In this document: positions 54,491 to 64,000 of the stretch, in pieces | Layout of the letters: every line of letters starts with the position of its first letter | Numbering within the stretch: position 1 is the first letter of the stretch | Assembly: GCF_004359215.1 (NCBI RefSeq) | Contig: NW_027152213.1 | Span: 2,195,002-2,259,001, forward strand | Reading direction: 5' to 3' | Length of the DNA: 64,000 nucleotides | Source of the DNA: Bremia lactucae | Taxonomy: Eukaryota > Oomycota > Peronosporomycetes > Peronosporales > Peronosporaceae | Notes under the pieces: generated by a model | Database searches by the model: none | Told to the model about the DNA's origin: nothing | The model's input: the letters and a program-made list of their open reading frames with translations, nothing else | Made by a program: the position numbers and the translations under genes

Positions 54491-55188
54491 ATATGCTGTG
54501 CAGTCGATTGTTTTTTAGCGAGGCAACTAAATATATGTTCTTCTTTGGCAGGTGGTTGAAATGGATGTCACGGGATTTAATAGTCGCTAGTAAAACTATT
54601 TTTATTATTCGGCCGTTTTGTCTGTCTTTTCATCTTACTTTTATTGTTGTAGCACTCGCAATAAACTCTCGTTCTCTTTCCGAGGTGCAAAAATTAAAGG
54701 AGTCATTCCACACGGTTCCAATTTGCGCGGAACTGCGCCGTGGTGCAATAGATAACAAATTGTAGGCACATCTTTCGCGGTAGACAATGCCTCACGTTGC
54801 ATTCAAACGGATCAATACGTCGGAGTAGACCCAAGCATACAGCTCACATTTGTACTGGCTTTCGTAAAATTTATATTCTTTAATAAAATAATAAGTAAGG
54901 TGGTTTATTTTATAAATAGGTCTTATAATAGTTTTTACTTAATTTTTATATTCGTATGCAAAATTAATTATTTTGTAAATTTTTATATTATACACATTTA
55001 AATTTATTTCCAAAAATTAAAAACGATTATTAGGTATATAAATAAAAAATAACAAATCAAAAATCAAAACAAATTATTATCATTATAAATATTTTAAGAT
55101 TACTATAATAATTATAAATACTAATCAATTCTTCTCAAACATGTTGAATAATAACGTAATTTAATATATATATATATTTTTTGTGCAT

Positions 55189-55939
55189 NNNNNNNNNNNN
55201 NNNNNNNNNNNNNNNNNNNNNNNNNNNNNNNNNNNNNNNNNNNNNNNNNNNNNNNNNNNNNNNNNNNNNNNNNNNNNNNNNNNNNNNNNNNNNNNNNNNN
55301 NNNNNNNNNNNNNNNNNNNNNNNNNNNNNNNNNNNNNNNNNNNNNNNNNNNNNNNNNNNNNNNNNNNNNNNNNNNNNNNNNNNNNNNNNNNNNNNNNNNN
55401 NNNNNNNNNNNNNNNNNNNNNNNNNNNNNNNNNNNNNNNNNNNNNNNNNNNNNNNNNNNNNNNNNNNNNNNNNNNNNNNNNNNNNNNNNNNNNNNNNNNN
55501 NNNNNNNNNNNNNNNNNNNNNNNNNNNNNNNNNNNNNNNNNNNNNNNNNNNNNNNNNNNNNNNNNNNNNNNNNNNNNNNNNNNNNNNNNNNNNNNNNNNN
55601 NNNNNNNNNNNNNNNNNNNNNNNNNNNNNNNNNNNNNNNNNNNNNNNNNNNNNNNNNNNNNNNNNNNNNNNNNNNNNNNNNNNNNNNNNNNNNNNNNNNN
55701 NNNNNNNNNNNNNNNNNNNNNNNNNNNNNNNNNNNNNNNNNNNNNNNNNNNNNNNNNNNNNNNNNNNNNNNNNNNNNNNNNNNNNNNNNNNNNNNNNNNN
55801 NNNNNNNNNNNNNNNNNNNNNNNNNNNNNNNNNNNNNNNNNNNNNNNNNNNNNNNNNNNNNNNNNNNNNNNNNNNNNNNNNNNNNNNNNNNNNNNNNNNN
55901 NNNNNNNNNNNNNNNNNNNNNNNNNNNNNNNNNNNNNNN
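55189..55939. other. Assembly gap (751 N) with identical flanks
   Basis: The 101 bp before the gap (55088-55188) and the 101 bp after it (55940-56040) are the same sequence. Any long frame through this gap is only N translation. Confidence 0.98.
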
Positions 55940-56064
55940 AATATTTTAAGATTACTATAATAATTATAAATACTAATCAATTCTTCTCAAACATGTTGAA
56001 TAATAACGTAATTTAATATATATATATATTTTTTGTGCATATTTAATAAAATTATAATATAATG

Positions 56065-56120
56065 TGGAGATAATCGGATTCGAACCGATGACCTTCAAGT
56101 CCCATTTTTCCCGTTTTAAA
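56065..56120 (-). tRNA. 3' fragment of a mitochondrial-type tRNA
   Basis: Read on the minus strand, the sequence ends ATCGGTTCGAATCCGAT then TATCTCCA. This is a perfect T arm (TCGG/CCGA stem, TTCGAAT loop) followed by the 3' acceptor strand. Upstream GACTTGAAGGTC could be a variable-arm hairpin as in class II tRNAs (Ser, Leu, Tyr). No matching 5' acceptor (GGAGATA) occurs within 150 nt, so the gene is truncated. Confidence 0.6.
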
Positions 56121-56329
56121 ATATTTTTAATCAATATTTTTTTAAAATATATGAAATTGACCAAATTCAAGTCATAAAAATAAAATTTAATTAAAATACT
56201 GTTTAAACAAATATTGTGGCCCGTGAAATTATTATAAAATCATTTATTTAATACTTTATAAAGTCAAGTTGCTTTTTAATTCAAAAAAAAGAAAAATTAA
56301 ATTTTTAATTTAAAAAATTGTACATAAGA

Positions 56330-57269
56330 ATACAGGCCCTCTTTCTTAGAGCCGCGAGTTTCACAAAATTTTGTGAAGCACCCGATTCATTAGGAGGGTC
56401 ATCAACTGGTCATAGCCTCGTACTTGAGCGCTATAGACCAGCAGGGTTGAGGTCCGAAATTTCGACCCCCAGTGATTGCTTGCTGTTTACAAACGTAAAG
56501 TGCAGTTTTGCCATTCCCGAAGACTCATCTGGATTTATCCCTCGAGCAGAGTCACTTTGAATCCTAAATTATTATGCTCGTACACAAACCCTGTAGTAAT
56601 ATTGATTTGATTGAAAGTCATGCAACAGAAGCAATCTTGGTCTCGATATCGCAGCAGCCGCTGCACCTTTTGAAATCTACGATATTCGCTTCGATCTTAT
56701 ATTGCGCTCGTGGACCCAGCATTTTTCCTTATGGCTGTTTCTTTCTTTGAGCCCAAAACTAGTTTACGAATTCTTTTTACAACAATTAGTACCATCATTT
56801 CTTGATTAAAGTCAACTCGTTTGACACAAGCACCGCGTCTCTAAGCGACATCCATTGCTATGCCAATCAATTGACTCCGCTAGTCGTGGTACAGCGTATG
56901 CGGCAGCGATCGTGCAAATTTTATAAAATTGCACTATTTTTCGTAATCCCACAAGTTGCAGCTGCTAACGACTTGGTAATTAGCAACAGTTGCGATCATT
57001 GCAAGCGAGACGTGGAGAGCGGTATTATGAAAAGAAGCCATTGGAAGATTCTTGGTGTAGCACAATTTTGCGTCCAGCATTGCATTCTCCGCGTAATATA
57101 GCATCCTAATCGTGCGAAACTGTTATGGATTTTAATAAGCACTACCGCGATTTCATAGATCAGTAGCTGCTTCATGGACAAACACCGTTCAAGTAAGAAA
57201 TATACTTAAAGTTACGTATGACACGTAAATGATGTGAAAACCTCGCATAGCGGATAAAGGCTCGCGACA
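56330..57269. other. Intergenic with two unassigned frames
   Basis: A plus-strand frame (56318-56560, 80 aa) begins in the AT-rich insert and reads on into balanced sequence; it might be the cut-off end of a gene, but nothing is recognised. Another frame (56802-57101) has no family resemblance. The PAF1 promoter must lie near 57200. Confidence 0.35.
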
Positions 57270-59172
57270 ATGGCGGAGGCCACTGAGACGAAGGGCGCAA
57301 CGTATTCTACGAACAGTAGCAGCAATGGCCGCAACCGAAATGACGAAAATAACGATTTAAGGAATAGGCGCGCTCCTCCTGGTGCAAATGCCACGTCCGA
57401 AGACAGAGCACGGTATGAATTGGAGCGGAAGAAAGTGGCTAAGTATAAAGAGGACAAACTGAAGGCGCGCCGCGACCACACGCGCATGATTTTAGAAAGT
57501 CATGCTCAGGCTAAGCGACGTGCATTACTCGGAAAACAGTCGGAATTTCTGGCAACTCTTGAGTTTCGCAATACTCTGCCCGACATCCCTTTTGACACAA
57601 AATTTGTCAAGTACCCGCATGAGCCGGAACGGTACGATTTAAAGTGGCAGCGATGGTTACTTTTTAAATTGAATGCAAGTATCTGCGGACAGTCTTATCA
57701 AATATAAGCCCAATTCACTGGAGATGGACTACACGTACGAGATTCACGAAGAGCCAAACTTAGGCCTCTCTATCGACCTAATTGATCCAGCCAAGTATGA
57801 CGGTACAGTGATTCGTCACACATCGAAGATGATGGAATCTTTGCATAGTAATGCGAATCTTGTGCTTTTCTTTTGTAGCTCCTACAAATCCTGAGCCATT
57901 AGAAATTGGCGATGAGCAGACACTGATGATGAAGGAGGACCATGCTGGCTCTAAAGGCCGATCCAAGGTCCGTCCGACAGTTTCTTGGTTGCGACGTACA
58001 GAATACATGGGCAATGATCTGTACGACTCAGTGCACAAGTTCAAAAGTGAAGCAGAAATTCAAAGCACTCTGCGCGAGGGCACGGAGAATGCACTGGCTG
58101 AAGTGGTGTCAGTAACCTTAGAGGACCGTGCCGAAGCTTCGTTTCGCGACATTAATGACCCTAAGCTGTTGATTCACCCGCACAACAAGACAAAAAAAGT
58201 TGCCAAAGTATGGGATGTCTTTCCCGACCAAATCTTGTCGGCCAACAAATATGCTATTTTGGTTCGTTTGTGCAATGCTTTTGAGTGTTATCGCTTTCAA
58301 TAATTGTGTTCTTTTTACTGACAGTCGTACGATATGCTTCCTTCCGAAGATGTCAAGAGCAAGGCAATGATAAGTCGCGAAGAACGTGCTTTATTGTGCG
58401 GCGTGAACAAAAAGATGCAAGCCGGGAATGAACTTATCCAGGGATCTATTCTTTTGCCCACAGGATCTGCAGACGATGAGGTACAGCAAGTGAGGGAGGA
58501 GGTCAGCGATACATCACAATTGACAAGCAAGTTTTCTGTATTTCTGCAGGAAAGCAATGATCGCGAAAAATTCTCTTGTTTACGAGAATATTTGATGTCT
58601 GTGGAGTCACTTGATAGCGTACGTAGGTAATTATTGATAGCATGTACATGTACTGACTGATACATTTGTTGGCGTGTGGGATGTAGCGCGAGTCACAGCA
58701 CATTGTCTTTATGCTAAATCCGGAGTCAGACCAATTTACATACAGTGATGTTCTAAATCGTATAAAGCTCCGGAAGGCAAAGGTATGTAATAATGCTAAT
58801 TACATGAAAAAATTGCAGCCTTTGTTGATGGCAGTATCTGCTCAATTTTCATAGATGAGTGGTGAAGATAAACGCCGTCACGGTGCTGTTGTTCATCGGA
58901 GAGAATATTCAGAAGCCGAAAGCGACCGTCGAACCCAGATACTTTTCGAGTGTGGAGGAATTTATGACGATCAGCTTGATGATGATGAGAGCATACGTGA
59001 GTTTAAGCGTAAAAAAACAGGAGCTGACCAGAATTCGCCTGTCAGTAAGGTAACAAAGTCTAGCGACCGATCTCCAGACACTCCCATCGCGGAAAGTAAT
59101 GACACTGGCAGTCCAGTTCCACCTGACAACATTAATGGTAGCCCAGTAATCAGTGACAGCGACAGTGATTAG
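57270..59172 (+). CDS. PAF1: RNA polymerase II-associated factor 1 (PAF1 complex)
   Basis: Six exons, 57270-57655, 57693-57802, 57879-58261, 58325-58618, 58687-58782 and 58855-59172, give 528 aa. The first intron (37 nt) is unusually short and is the least certain junction. Family marks are FRNTLPDIPFDTKFVKYP, YKPNSLEMDYTYEIHEEPNL with LSIDLID, and VSWLRRTEYM. The N-terminus is charged, with a helical RYELERKKVAKYKEDK region. The C-terminus is acidic and ends in a Ser/Asp run. PAF1 is the scaffold of the Paf1 complex, which travels with RNA polymerase II and supports histone H2B ubiquitination and elongation. Confidence 0.88.
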
Positions 59173-59487
59173 ATTGATTACAAATATGCTTTTGCGTCGT
59201 TGCATATGCTCCTTGACCACCATCGTTCGAAGCGGACGTTCTGTTGATTGGTGGCGAACAGTGAAGCTTGTAAGGGTGTAATTATTACAATTAAAAGCAG
59301 AGGTCATATATCTGTCCACACTTGAACATAACCCAGTGATGAAATGTATCACATTTTAAAAATATGTAGTGCCACGGCGCCGATGATGCCGGAATTGTAT
59401 CCTGCACTTGCTTTCTCAATGCGAACCTTAAAATAGACACACCGAAAACAATAAGCTGTGAGTTTCAGTTGACCGAAGCAAAAGCAT
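59173..59487. other. Convergent 3' intergenic
   Basis: This lies between the stop codons of PAF1 and the ROK kinase. No gene seen; it should hold both polyadenylation regions. Confidence 0.45.
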
Positions 59488-60814
59488 TTAAAAGCCTACA
59501 GAATTTGAGAATTTGGTCCATGTGTACTTTGCATACGCAAGGCGAATTTTGTCAATGTACATTTCGCCAGCTTCAGCAATTCCACCAGAGAATACAATAA
59601 TCTGCAGAGGCAAATACATGGTAAGTATTTCGCCTTGATCACATATTGCACAGTATCATTAAGAACCTCAGGATCAAATATTCGACAGAATGTTACACAT
59701 GCGAATCCCAAATAATCAGCAGCCTGCTCACTCAATCATAATCAAAGGTTTCTGCCATGATAATGTCATGTGCCGGGGCACATACCTCTTCAATTAAACG
59801 TTGGCACAGCTCATCCCCTTCTGATGCATGCCGGAATACCAGTCCCGCATTAATGTCGGCTTCAGAATGCCTGGACAAGCTAGACATTTTACCTGCAAAT
59901 TCACGGAAGTTACAAAAAATTAAAAAAACTACTGACGGAAGTGTCGAAGAGCAACGAACCAGCGCGTAGATGTTTCTGAACTTCTGACGTGAGCGCACTA
60001 GCCGAACTGTAAGCTTCTAAACATCCGTTTTGAGAGCAACCACACGGTCTTCCGTTGCGCTCAACTATCTGCATGCATACATTTATAAATATTATTTTTG
60101 ATGCAACCACCAACCTTCGTACCATATGACCCCCTTCAATGGCATTGTTGCTACCTCGCACAAGCTTGCCGTTCGCAACAATACCAAAGCCAATCCCTGT
60201 ACCGAGAGCTTTATGTATAGATAAGTTAAAAGATTTGTATATAGCTAATCAAAAGCTTTAAACGAGTTCGAAGCTAGTCATACTGAGCATGATAAAATTT
60301 CTGATACCACCCTTGGCTGTACCGACCCATTGTTCCGCTAGGATAGCAGCATCGGCGTCATTGCATAACGTTACCTTATCACACCCAAAAATAGCAAAAC
60401 CAACGACATATTTTTTATGATTCAGTATAGTCGCTTACCGATCTGCCGAGAGTGTCGCTAAATAATTGCTGAAGTGGCACGTCTTTCCAGGAAGGAAAGT
60501 TGGCAGCGGCGCAGATGACGCCATTAGCTTCCAGAATGCCGGGGCAACATACACAAACGGCTTCAAGCTCATTCAGCTCTAGCCGGGTCTGTCCGCATTT
60601 CAGAAGCGTATTGAGAGATATTTTTGGTACAACAGAGGTATGAGCGCACCGTTTTGAGGACGTTGTGCAGCAACGAACTGGCCAGTCGCACGACATTCTG
60701 TGGCTCAAGCTCATCTGGGTGATAATTCTTCTGAGCTCGCTCCACCACAACGCCCTTACAGGTCACAATGCCTACCTTGGCACCTGTTGCACCAATGTCC
60801 ACACCCGCAAGCAT
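59488..60814 (-). CDS. ROK-family sugar kinase (glucokinase-like)
   Basis: Eight exons on the minus strand, 60814-60650, 60588-60439, 60374-60308, 60208-60123, 60068-59933, 59892-59786, 59726-59667 and 59601-59488, give 294 aa. The phosphate-binding start is MLAGVDIGATGAKVGIV. The catalytic Asp lies in LCNDADAAILAEQW. ALGTGIGFGIVANGKLVRG follows, then EGGH and the ROK zinc motif CGCSQNGCLEAYSS, whose His and three Cys bind zinc. The ROK end is VFSGGIAEAGEMY. Members phosphorylate glucose, N-acetylglucosamine or related sugars with ATP. The substrate cannot be fixed here, but glucokinase is likely because oomycetes use bacterial-type glucokinases. Confidence 0.88.
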
Positions 60815-61619
60815 CTTTTAATAGAAGGTTGGCTTGCCAATTTAACGTGTAATTTAATGTATATTTTTCCTTGCATCAGTAAAACGCTAATTAGAGGTCA
60901 ACATTTTTGGTGTTAAATTGCTCGCATGCTTCTGGGGTAAAAAAGTTGTGACGGCAAGATAGTAGTTAAGTATATATTACACGGAAACGTGGTCATTCTG
61001 CAAGCGCGCAGCACATGTTATACTCGAATTGTAGAAGTGGTAGTAGTGTTACAGAGGAAGTAGAAGTAAAAGTGATATATTTCAAGCATTAAATTTCCTC
61101 GTTCGTTAATACCTTTACATGCATACGAAACGGACTGCAACTATACCGTCTATAGCTCACGTCTATCCCGCTCCGTCACACCTGTCAGGATGTCAAGTCT
61201 GTTAGATAATCAGGTACGGTTGTTACTTACCGTGTGACAGGGTACGAGTCACTAAAGAGGCAAAAATCCTACCCAACGCCACCGGCTACATTTCTTAAAT
61301 GGATACTTTTATTGAGGATATTCTTTAATTCAGTGAATATCAGACGACAGAATATATTGTATTTTCGTGGGACATTAAGAAGTAGATACAATCGAATAAT
61401 GTAATTTCTCGTGTAATACATTATTTTACCCTCGCAATAAAATTGATATAACAACTGCCACAAGCAAGAGAAGAAAAAACTTGCACCTATCGTCTACTTT
61501 CCTCAGAACGATTTTTGTTTACTCTATTAACAGATATTGCTTCAGTGGATTACATTGCCATCACTGTGACTAGGCGTCTCTTTGCATGAAATACTATTTC
61601 CTATAAGAGTAATAATAAA
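60815..61619. other. AT-rich intergenic, no gene seen
   Basis: No frame with family resemblance. It includes the ROK kinase promoter. Confidence 0.45.
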
Positions 61620-61838
61620 TATTGTTTCCTAATCCGGCAATCGTTACAAGACACGATCAAGCGGTGCGCAAGGAGGCGCATCGTCTAGTTAGTTTTTAAT
61701 ATAATAAAGCCAGTACATACAAGACCTTTATAAAGAACTCAATCTATTAATACGATTTTACTTTTTCCCTAGTTTAAAGCCTTAAAATTACCTTTAGTAG
61801 CTAAGACTTCTTAGCTACCATGAACCTACCTGTAGCGG
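61620..61838 (+). repeat. Partial LTR, family 2
   Basis: Homologous to 49950-50160 (shared GAACTCAAT, ATTAATAC and TTTACTTT segments, and the CTTAGCTACCA block). It stops at about 61838, where sequence from the middle of pol begins, so its 3' end has been lost by recombination. Confidence 0.7.
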
Positions 61839-61945
61839 CGAACTTACATAGAACTCCCGTAATGATGCCGAAATGACAGTACATCTTTCTTCTATTTGAA
61901 GAAAAATGTAAAAGTGGTCATGGAACGCTGCTTACCAGCGTTCCT

Positions 61946-62311
61946 TTGAGGGTCTCAAGCAAAGCTTGGTGCAATCGCCAATCCTGGCGATTGCGGACCA
62001 GGACCGACCTTTTCATGTGGTCTGTGACGCCAGCGATTTTTTCAATCGGCTGTGCGTTAATGCAATGTGACACACACGGCGGAAAGCGCGTCGTCTGTTA
62101 TCAACCGCGTCAGTTTCAACCAGCTGAACGCAACTATCCAGTGCATGATAAGGAACTCCTTGCCATAAAATACGCAGTGGCTCAGTTAAGGGTCTATCTC
62201 TTCGGAGATAGACCGTTCATTGTATATACGGACCATGCGTCTTTACGCACGGCCGTAAACAGTCCACACCTATCGCAAAGAATGGCGAGATGGTTGTCTT
62301 CTTTCGCGTAG
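61946..62311 (+). pseudogene. Gypsy RNase H (copy D)
   Basis: The 121-codon frame includes SIGCALMQCDTHGGKRVVCY, PVHDKELLAIKYAV, FGDRPFIVYTDHASLRTA and QRMARWLSSFA. The first catalytic Asp (CDASDF) lies just upstream in another frame (near 62020), so the domain is broken. Confidence 0.8.
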
Positions 62312-62579
62312 TATAACTTTTTATAAAGTAAAAATCAGGACGACTTAACGTCGTCGCTGATGCCCTTTCGCGCCGGCCCGACTTTGAGTCGGCTGCGCAA
62401 ATCAATAGTGAGCACAAGGCCACTGTTGCAACAATAAGTGTTCCGTCGTCAACATTACTTGACGACGTTAGAAGAGCCTATCAAAAGATAAGGCGCTTAA
62501 AGGTTTGATGGATCGCTCATAAAAACCAATCACAACAATCCTTAGAAGGATTGTCGAAATTGCATCGATTTGCTAAGGA

Positions 62580-63370
62580 TCGATACACAACACGCAATAG
62601 TTTACTGTATAACACAGCCATTGCTGGCGACAACCTCGTGTCGTCATCCCTTTCCCATAACGATTTGCGTTTGCATAGTATGTATGAGTGCCCCGTTGCA
62701 GCAATAAGTGGGCATCGTGGTTGAGAGAAAACTTATCCCACGAAAAGCCGCAATTTATACTGGCCACACCAGTCTGAGTTCATCCGCAAATCATACATGC
62801 TTGCGAAGTTTGTCAACGGGTGAAGCCCAGTGCTTTATCCTGTGCTGCGTTGCAACCTCGGCTGTTCCGGCAGAGGTGGCAGTCCGTTTCTATGGACTTC
62901 GTCTTCGGATTTCCCGAAGACAACCACAAGAATACTGGTAATCTTGTGTTTGTTGAACATTTCAGCAAGATGGTACATTTTGCTGCAGTTCCGAATTGAC
63001 CACAGCCATAGGCTATGCTCGTGTCTTTGTGATACGGTATTTCGGCTCCATTAGTACCCCGTCAACTGTTCTCAGATCGAGACCTCAGATTTCACGGCGG
63101 AGCTTTGGCAATCTGTGTTCAAATCACTTTGAACACAGTTGAAACCGTCAACTTCAGACCGTTTGGAAACAGATGGTTAGACGGAACGTGCAAATCGTAT
63201 CCTGGAAGAATCAGTTCGCGGATACGTCCACTCTATTACGAGTTGGAGCGAGTTTTTGCTGATGGTAGAATTTGCCATCAACAATTTGGTGCATGTTTCT
63301 ACAAAACATACACCGTTTTTCGAGAATGGCTTACGCCTTCCACGTACCACCTTGTTAAGGAGTGACTCTT
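62580..63370 (+). pseudogene. Gypsy integrase (copy D)
   Basis: SMDFVFGFPEDNHKNTGN is readable around 62890-62940 across two frames, followed by VEHFSKMVHFAAVP, then a degenerate second Asp region near 63080. FAINNLVHVSTKHTPFF is near 63270-63320. Multiple frameshifts make it non-functional. Confidence 0.7.
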
Positions 63371-64000
63371 ATTATAGGGGGGTCTCGCTCGAGCAAAGAA
63401 CAATCTAACTCTTGCTCATCACTCATTGACTCTACGTATTAATTTAATCAACATTGAAGCGGACAAGCTCTGTAACAGCGACAAGGCTACTGCTGACTTT
63501 GAAACATTAGTGAGAATCATAATGCTCTCACTAAAGATGAGAACGACATCTTCGCAGTGCGCACCGGGCGCACGGAAGACAAAAACACAACAAGTCAGCA
63601 GAAAAATTCCTGCTGGCTAGAGAAGCAGTGGTCCGTTTCGTACAGGATCCCACCGCTGATGCGGTGGACCGACAGAAACGGAATTCTGACAAAAATTGAA
63701 GAGCAAACACTCCTGTATTTAATGTTAATGTTAATAATCTTTTCTTGCTGGCTACGGTAATCTACCAAAACATGTAGTGACGAATGTGGGCAGTAATAAA
63801 TTACTGCCGAGGTATATCGGCCCGTTTTGTGTACTGCACTGCCAAGGCAGTGCGTAAACGAGTAAACTGCCTCGTAGTACGCACCCTGCGTTTTATGTCG
63901 GACGTCTGCGCTCGTACCACAAGTACGAGACTTCCCGCGCTCGTAAAAAGATTGGAGGTTCTTAATTCCTTCGTGCTTCTCGCAAGAGATGAACGTCCTT

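Larger units (their letters stand above)
54880..56320. other. Mitochondrial-like AT-rich insert (NUMT or scaffolding error)
   Basis: Base composition drops to about 15-20% GC between two nuclear genes. The block holds no nuclear-type gene and contains the 3' part of a tRNA with organellar character. It surrounds the 751-N gap. It could be a nuclear insertion of mitochondrial DNA or a mitochondrial contig end placed here by mistake. Confidence 0.65.
61839..64000 (+). mobile_element. Ty3/Gypsy retrotransposon, internal part (copy D)
   Basis: From the junction at about 61838 the order is RNase H (61946-62311), integrase (about 62580-63360) and integrase C-terminus (about 63560-63990), continuing beyond the window. 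It is a divergent family 1 member with many frameshifts. The window ends before the linker and chromodomain. Confidence 0.8.

Noticed and set aside
55135..56016. Long frames of about 260-280 codons across 55181-55960
   Set aside because: They are translations of Ns in the assembly gap, not coding sequence.
56041..56170. Complete tRNA gene
   Set aside because: The T arm and 3' acceptor are present, but no 5' acceptor or D arm is found upstream on the minus strand.

Overview
The window looks like nuclear DNA of an oomycete, most likely a downy mildew or a close Phytophthora relative. The signs are short introns (mostly 40-100 nt), a mitochondrial-type FtsZ gene with introns, and intact single-copy eukaryotic genes packed into islands between decayed Ty3/Gypsy and Ty1/Copia elements whose LTRs end in CCCCGTTACA. 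I cannot name the species from sequence alone; Bremia or Plasmopara would fit.

Layout. 1-7679: two tandem, partly deleted copies of one chromodomain Gypsy family (+), closed by a 406-bp 3' LTR. 8.3-23.6 kb: a gene island with a dihydropteridine reductase pseudogene, transportin-3/importin-13-like receptor (-), TM9SF nonaspanin (+), a ubiquitin-like/CW zinc finger protein (-), an RWD/CCCH/SANT/CHY zinc finger protein (+), a broken P5-type ATPase (-), FtsZ (+, ten exons) and a PX-domain protein (-). 24-43.8 kb: repeats, namely a 127-bp near-perfect foldback, a long Gypsy element of the same family (-, 25.3-33.1 kb), remnants of two divergently oriented Copia elements (34.7-40.6 kb) and a second Gypsy family (gag/protease, -, 40.9-42.6 kb). 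43.9-49.3 kb: a solo LTR, a small membrane protein, two unrecognised genes, a very small coiled-coil gene and a GPAT-type acyltransferase. 49.7-51.1 kb: LTRs and an array of nine hairpins beside a 100-N gap. 51.7-60.8 kb: a membrane-anchored HECT ubiquitin ligase, an AT-rich mitochondrial-like insert around a 751-N gap, PAF1, and a ROK-family sugar kinase. 61.6-64 kb: another rearranged Gypsy copy (+).

The most striking observation is a reading frame on the strand opposite to the Gypsy gag-pol. It runs from near the 3' LTR, past the chromodomain, into the linker after the integrase. In two separate blocks, substitutions between copies pile up at the third codon position of the antisense frame (16 of 25, 13 of 24 and 13 of 19), and in the linker they wreck the sense frame instead. 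That is the signature of a real antisense gene carried by this retrotransposon family.

Exon boundaries were worked out by hand from GT/AG sites and frame continuity. Those described as uncertain should be treated as models. Copy labels used below: copy A = 1-3845, copy B = 3845-7679, copy C = 25281-33110, copy D = 61839-64000.
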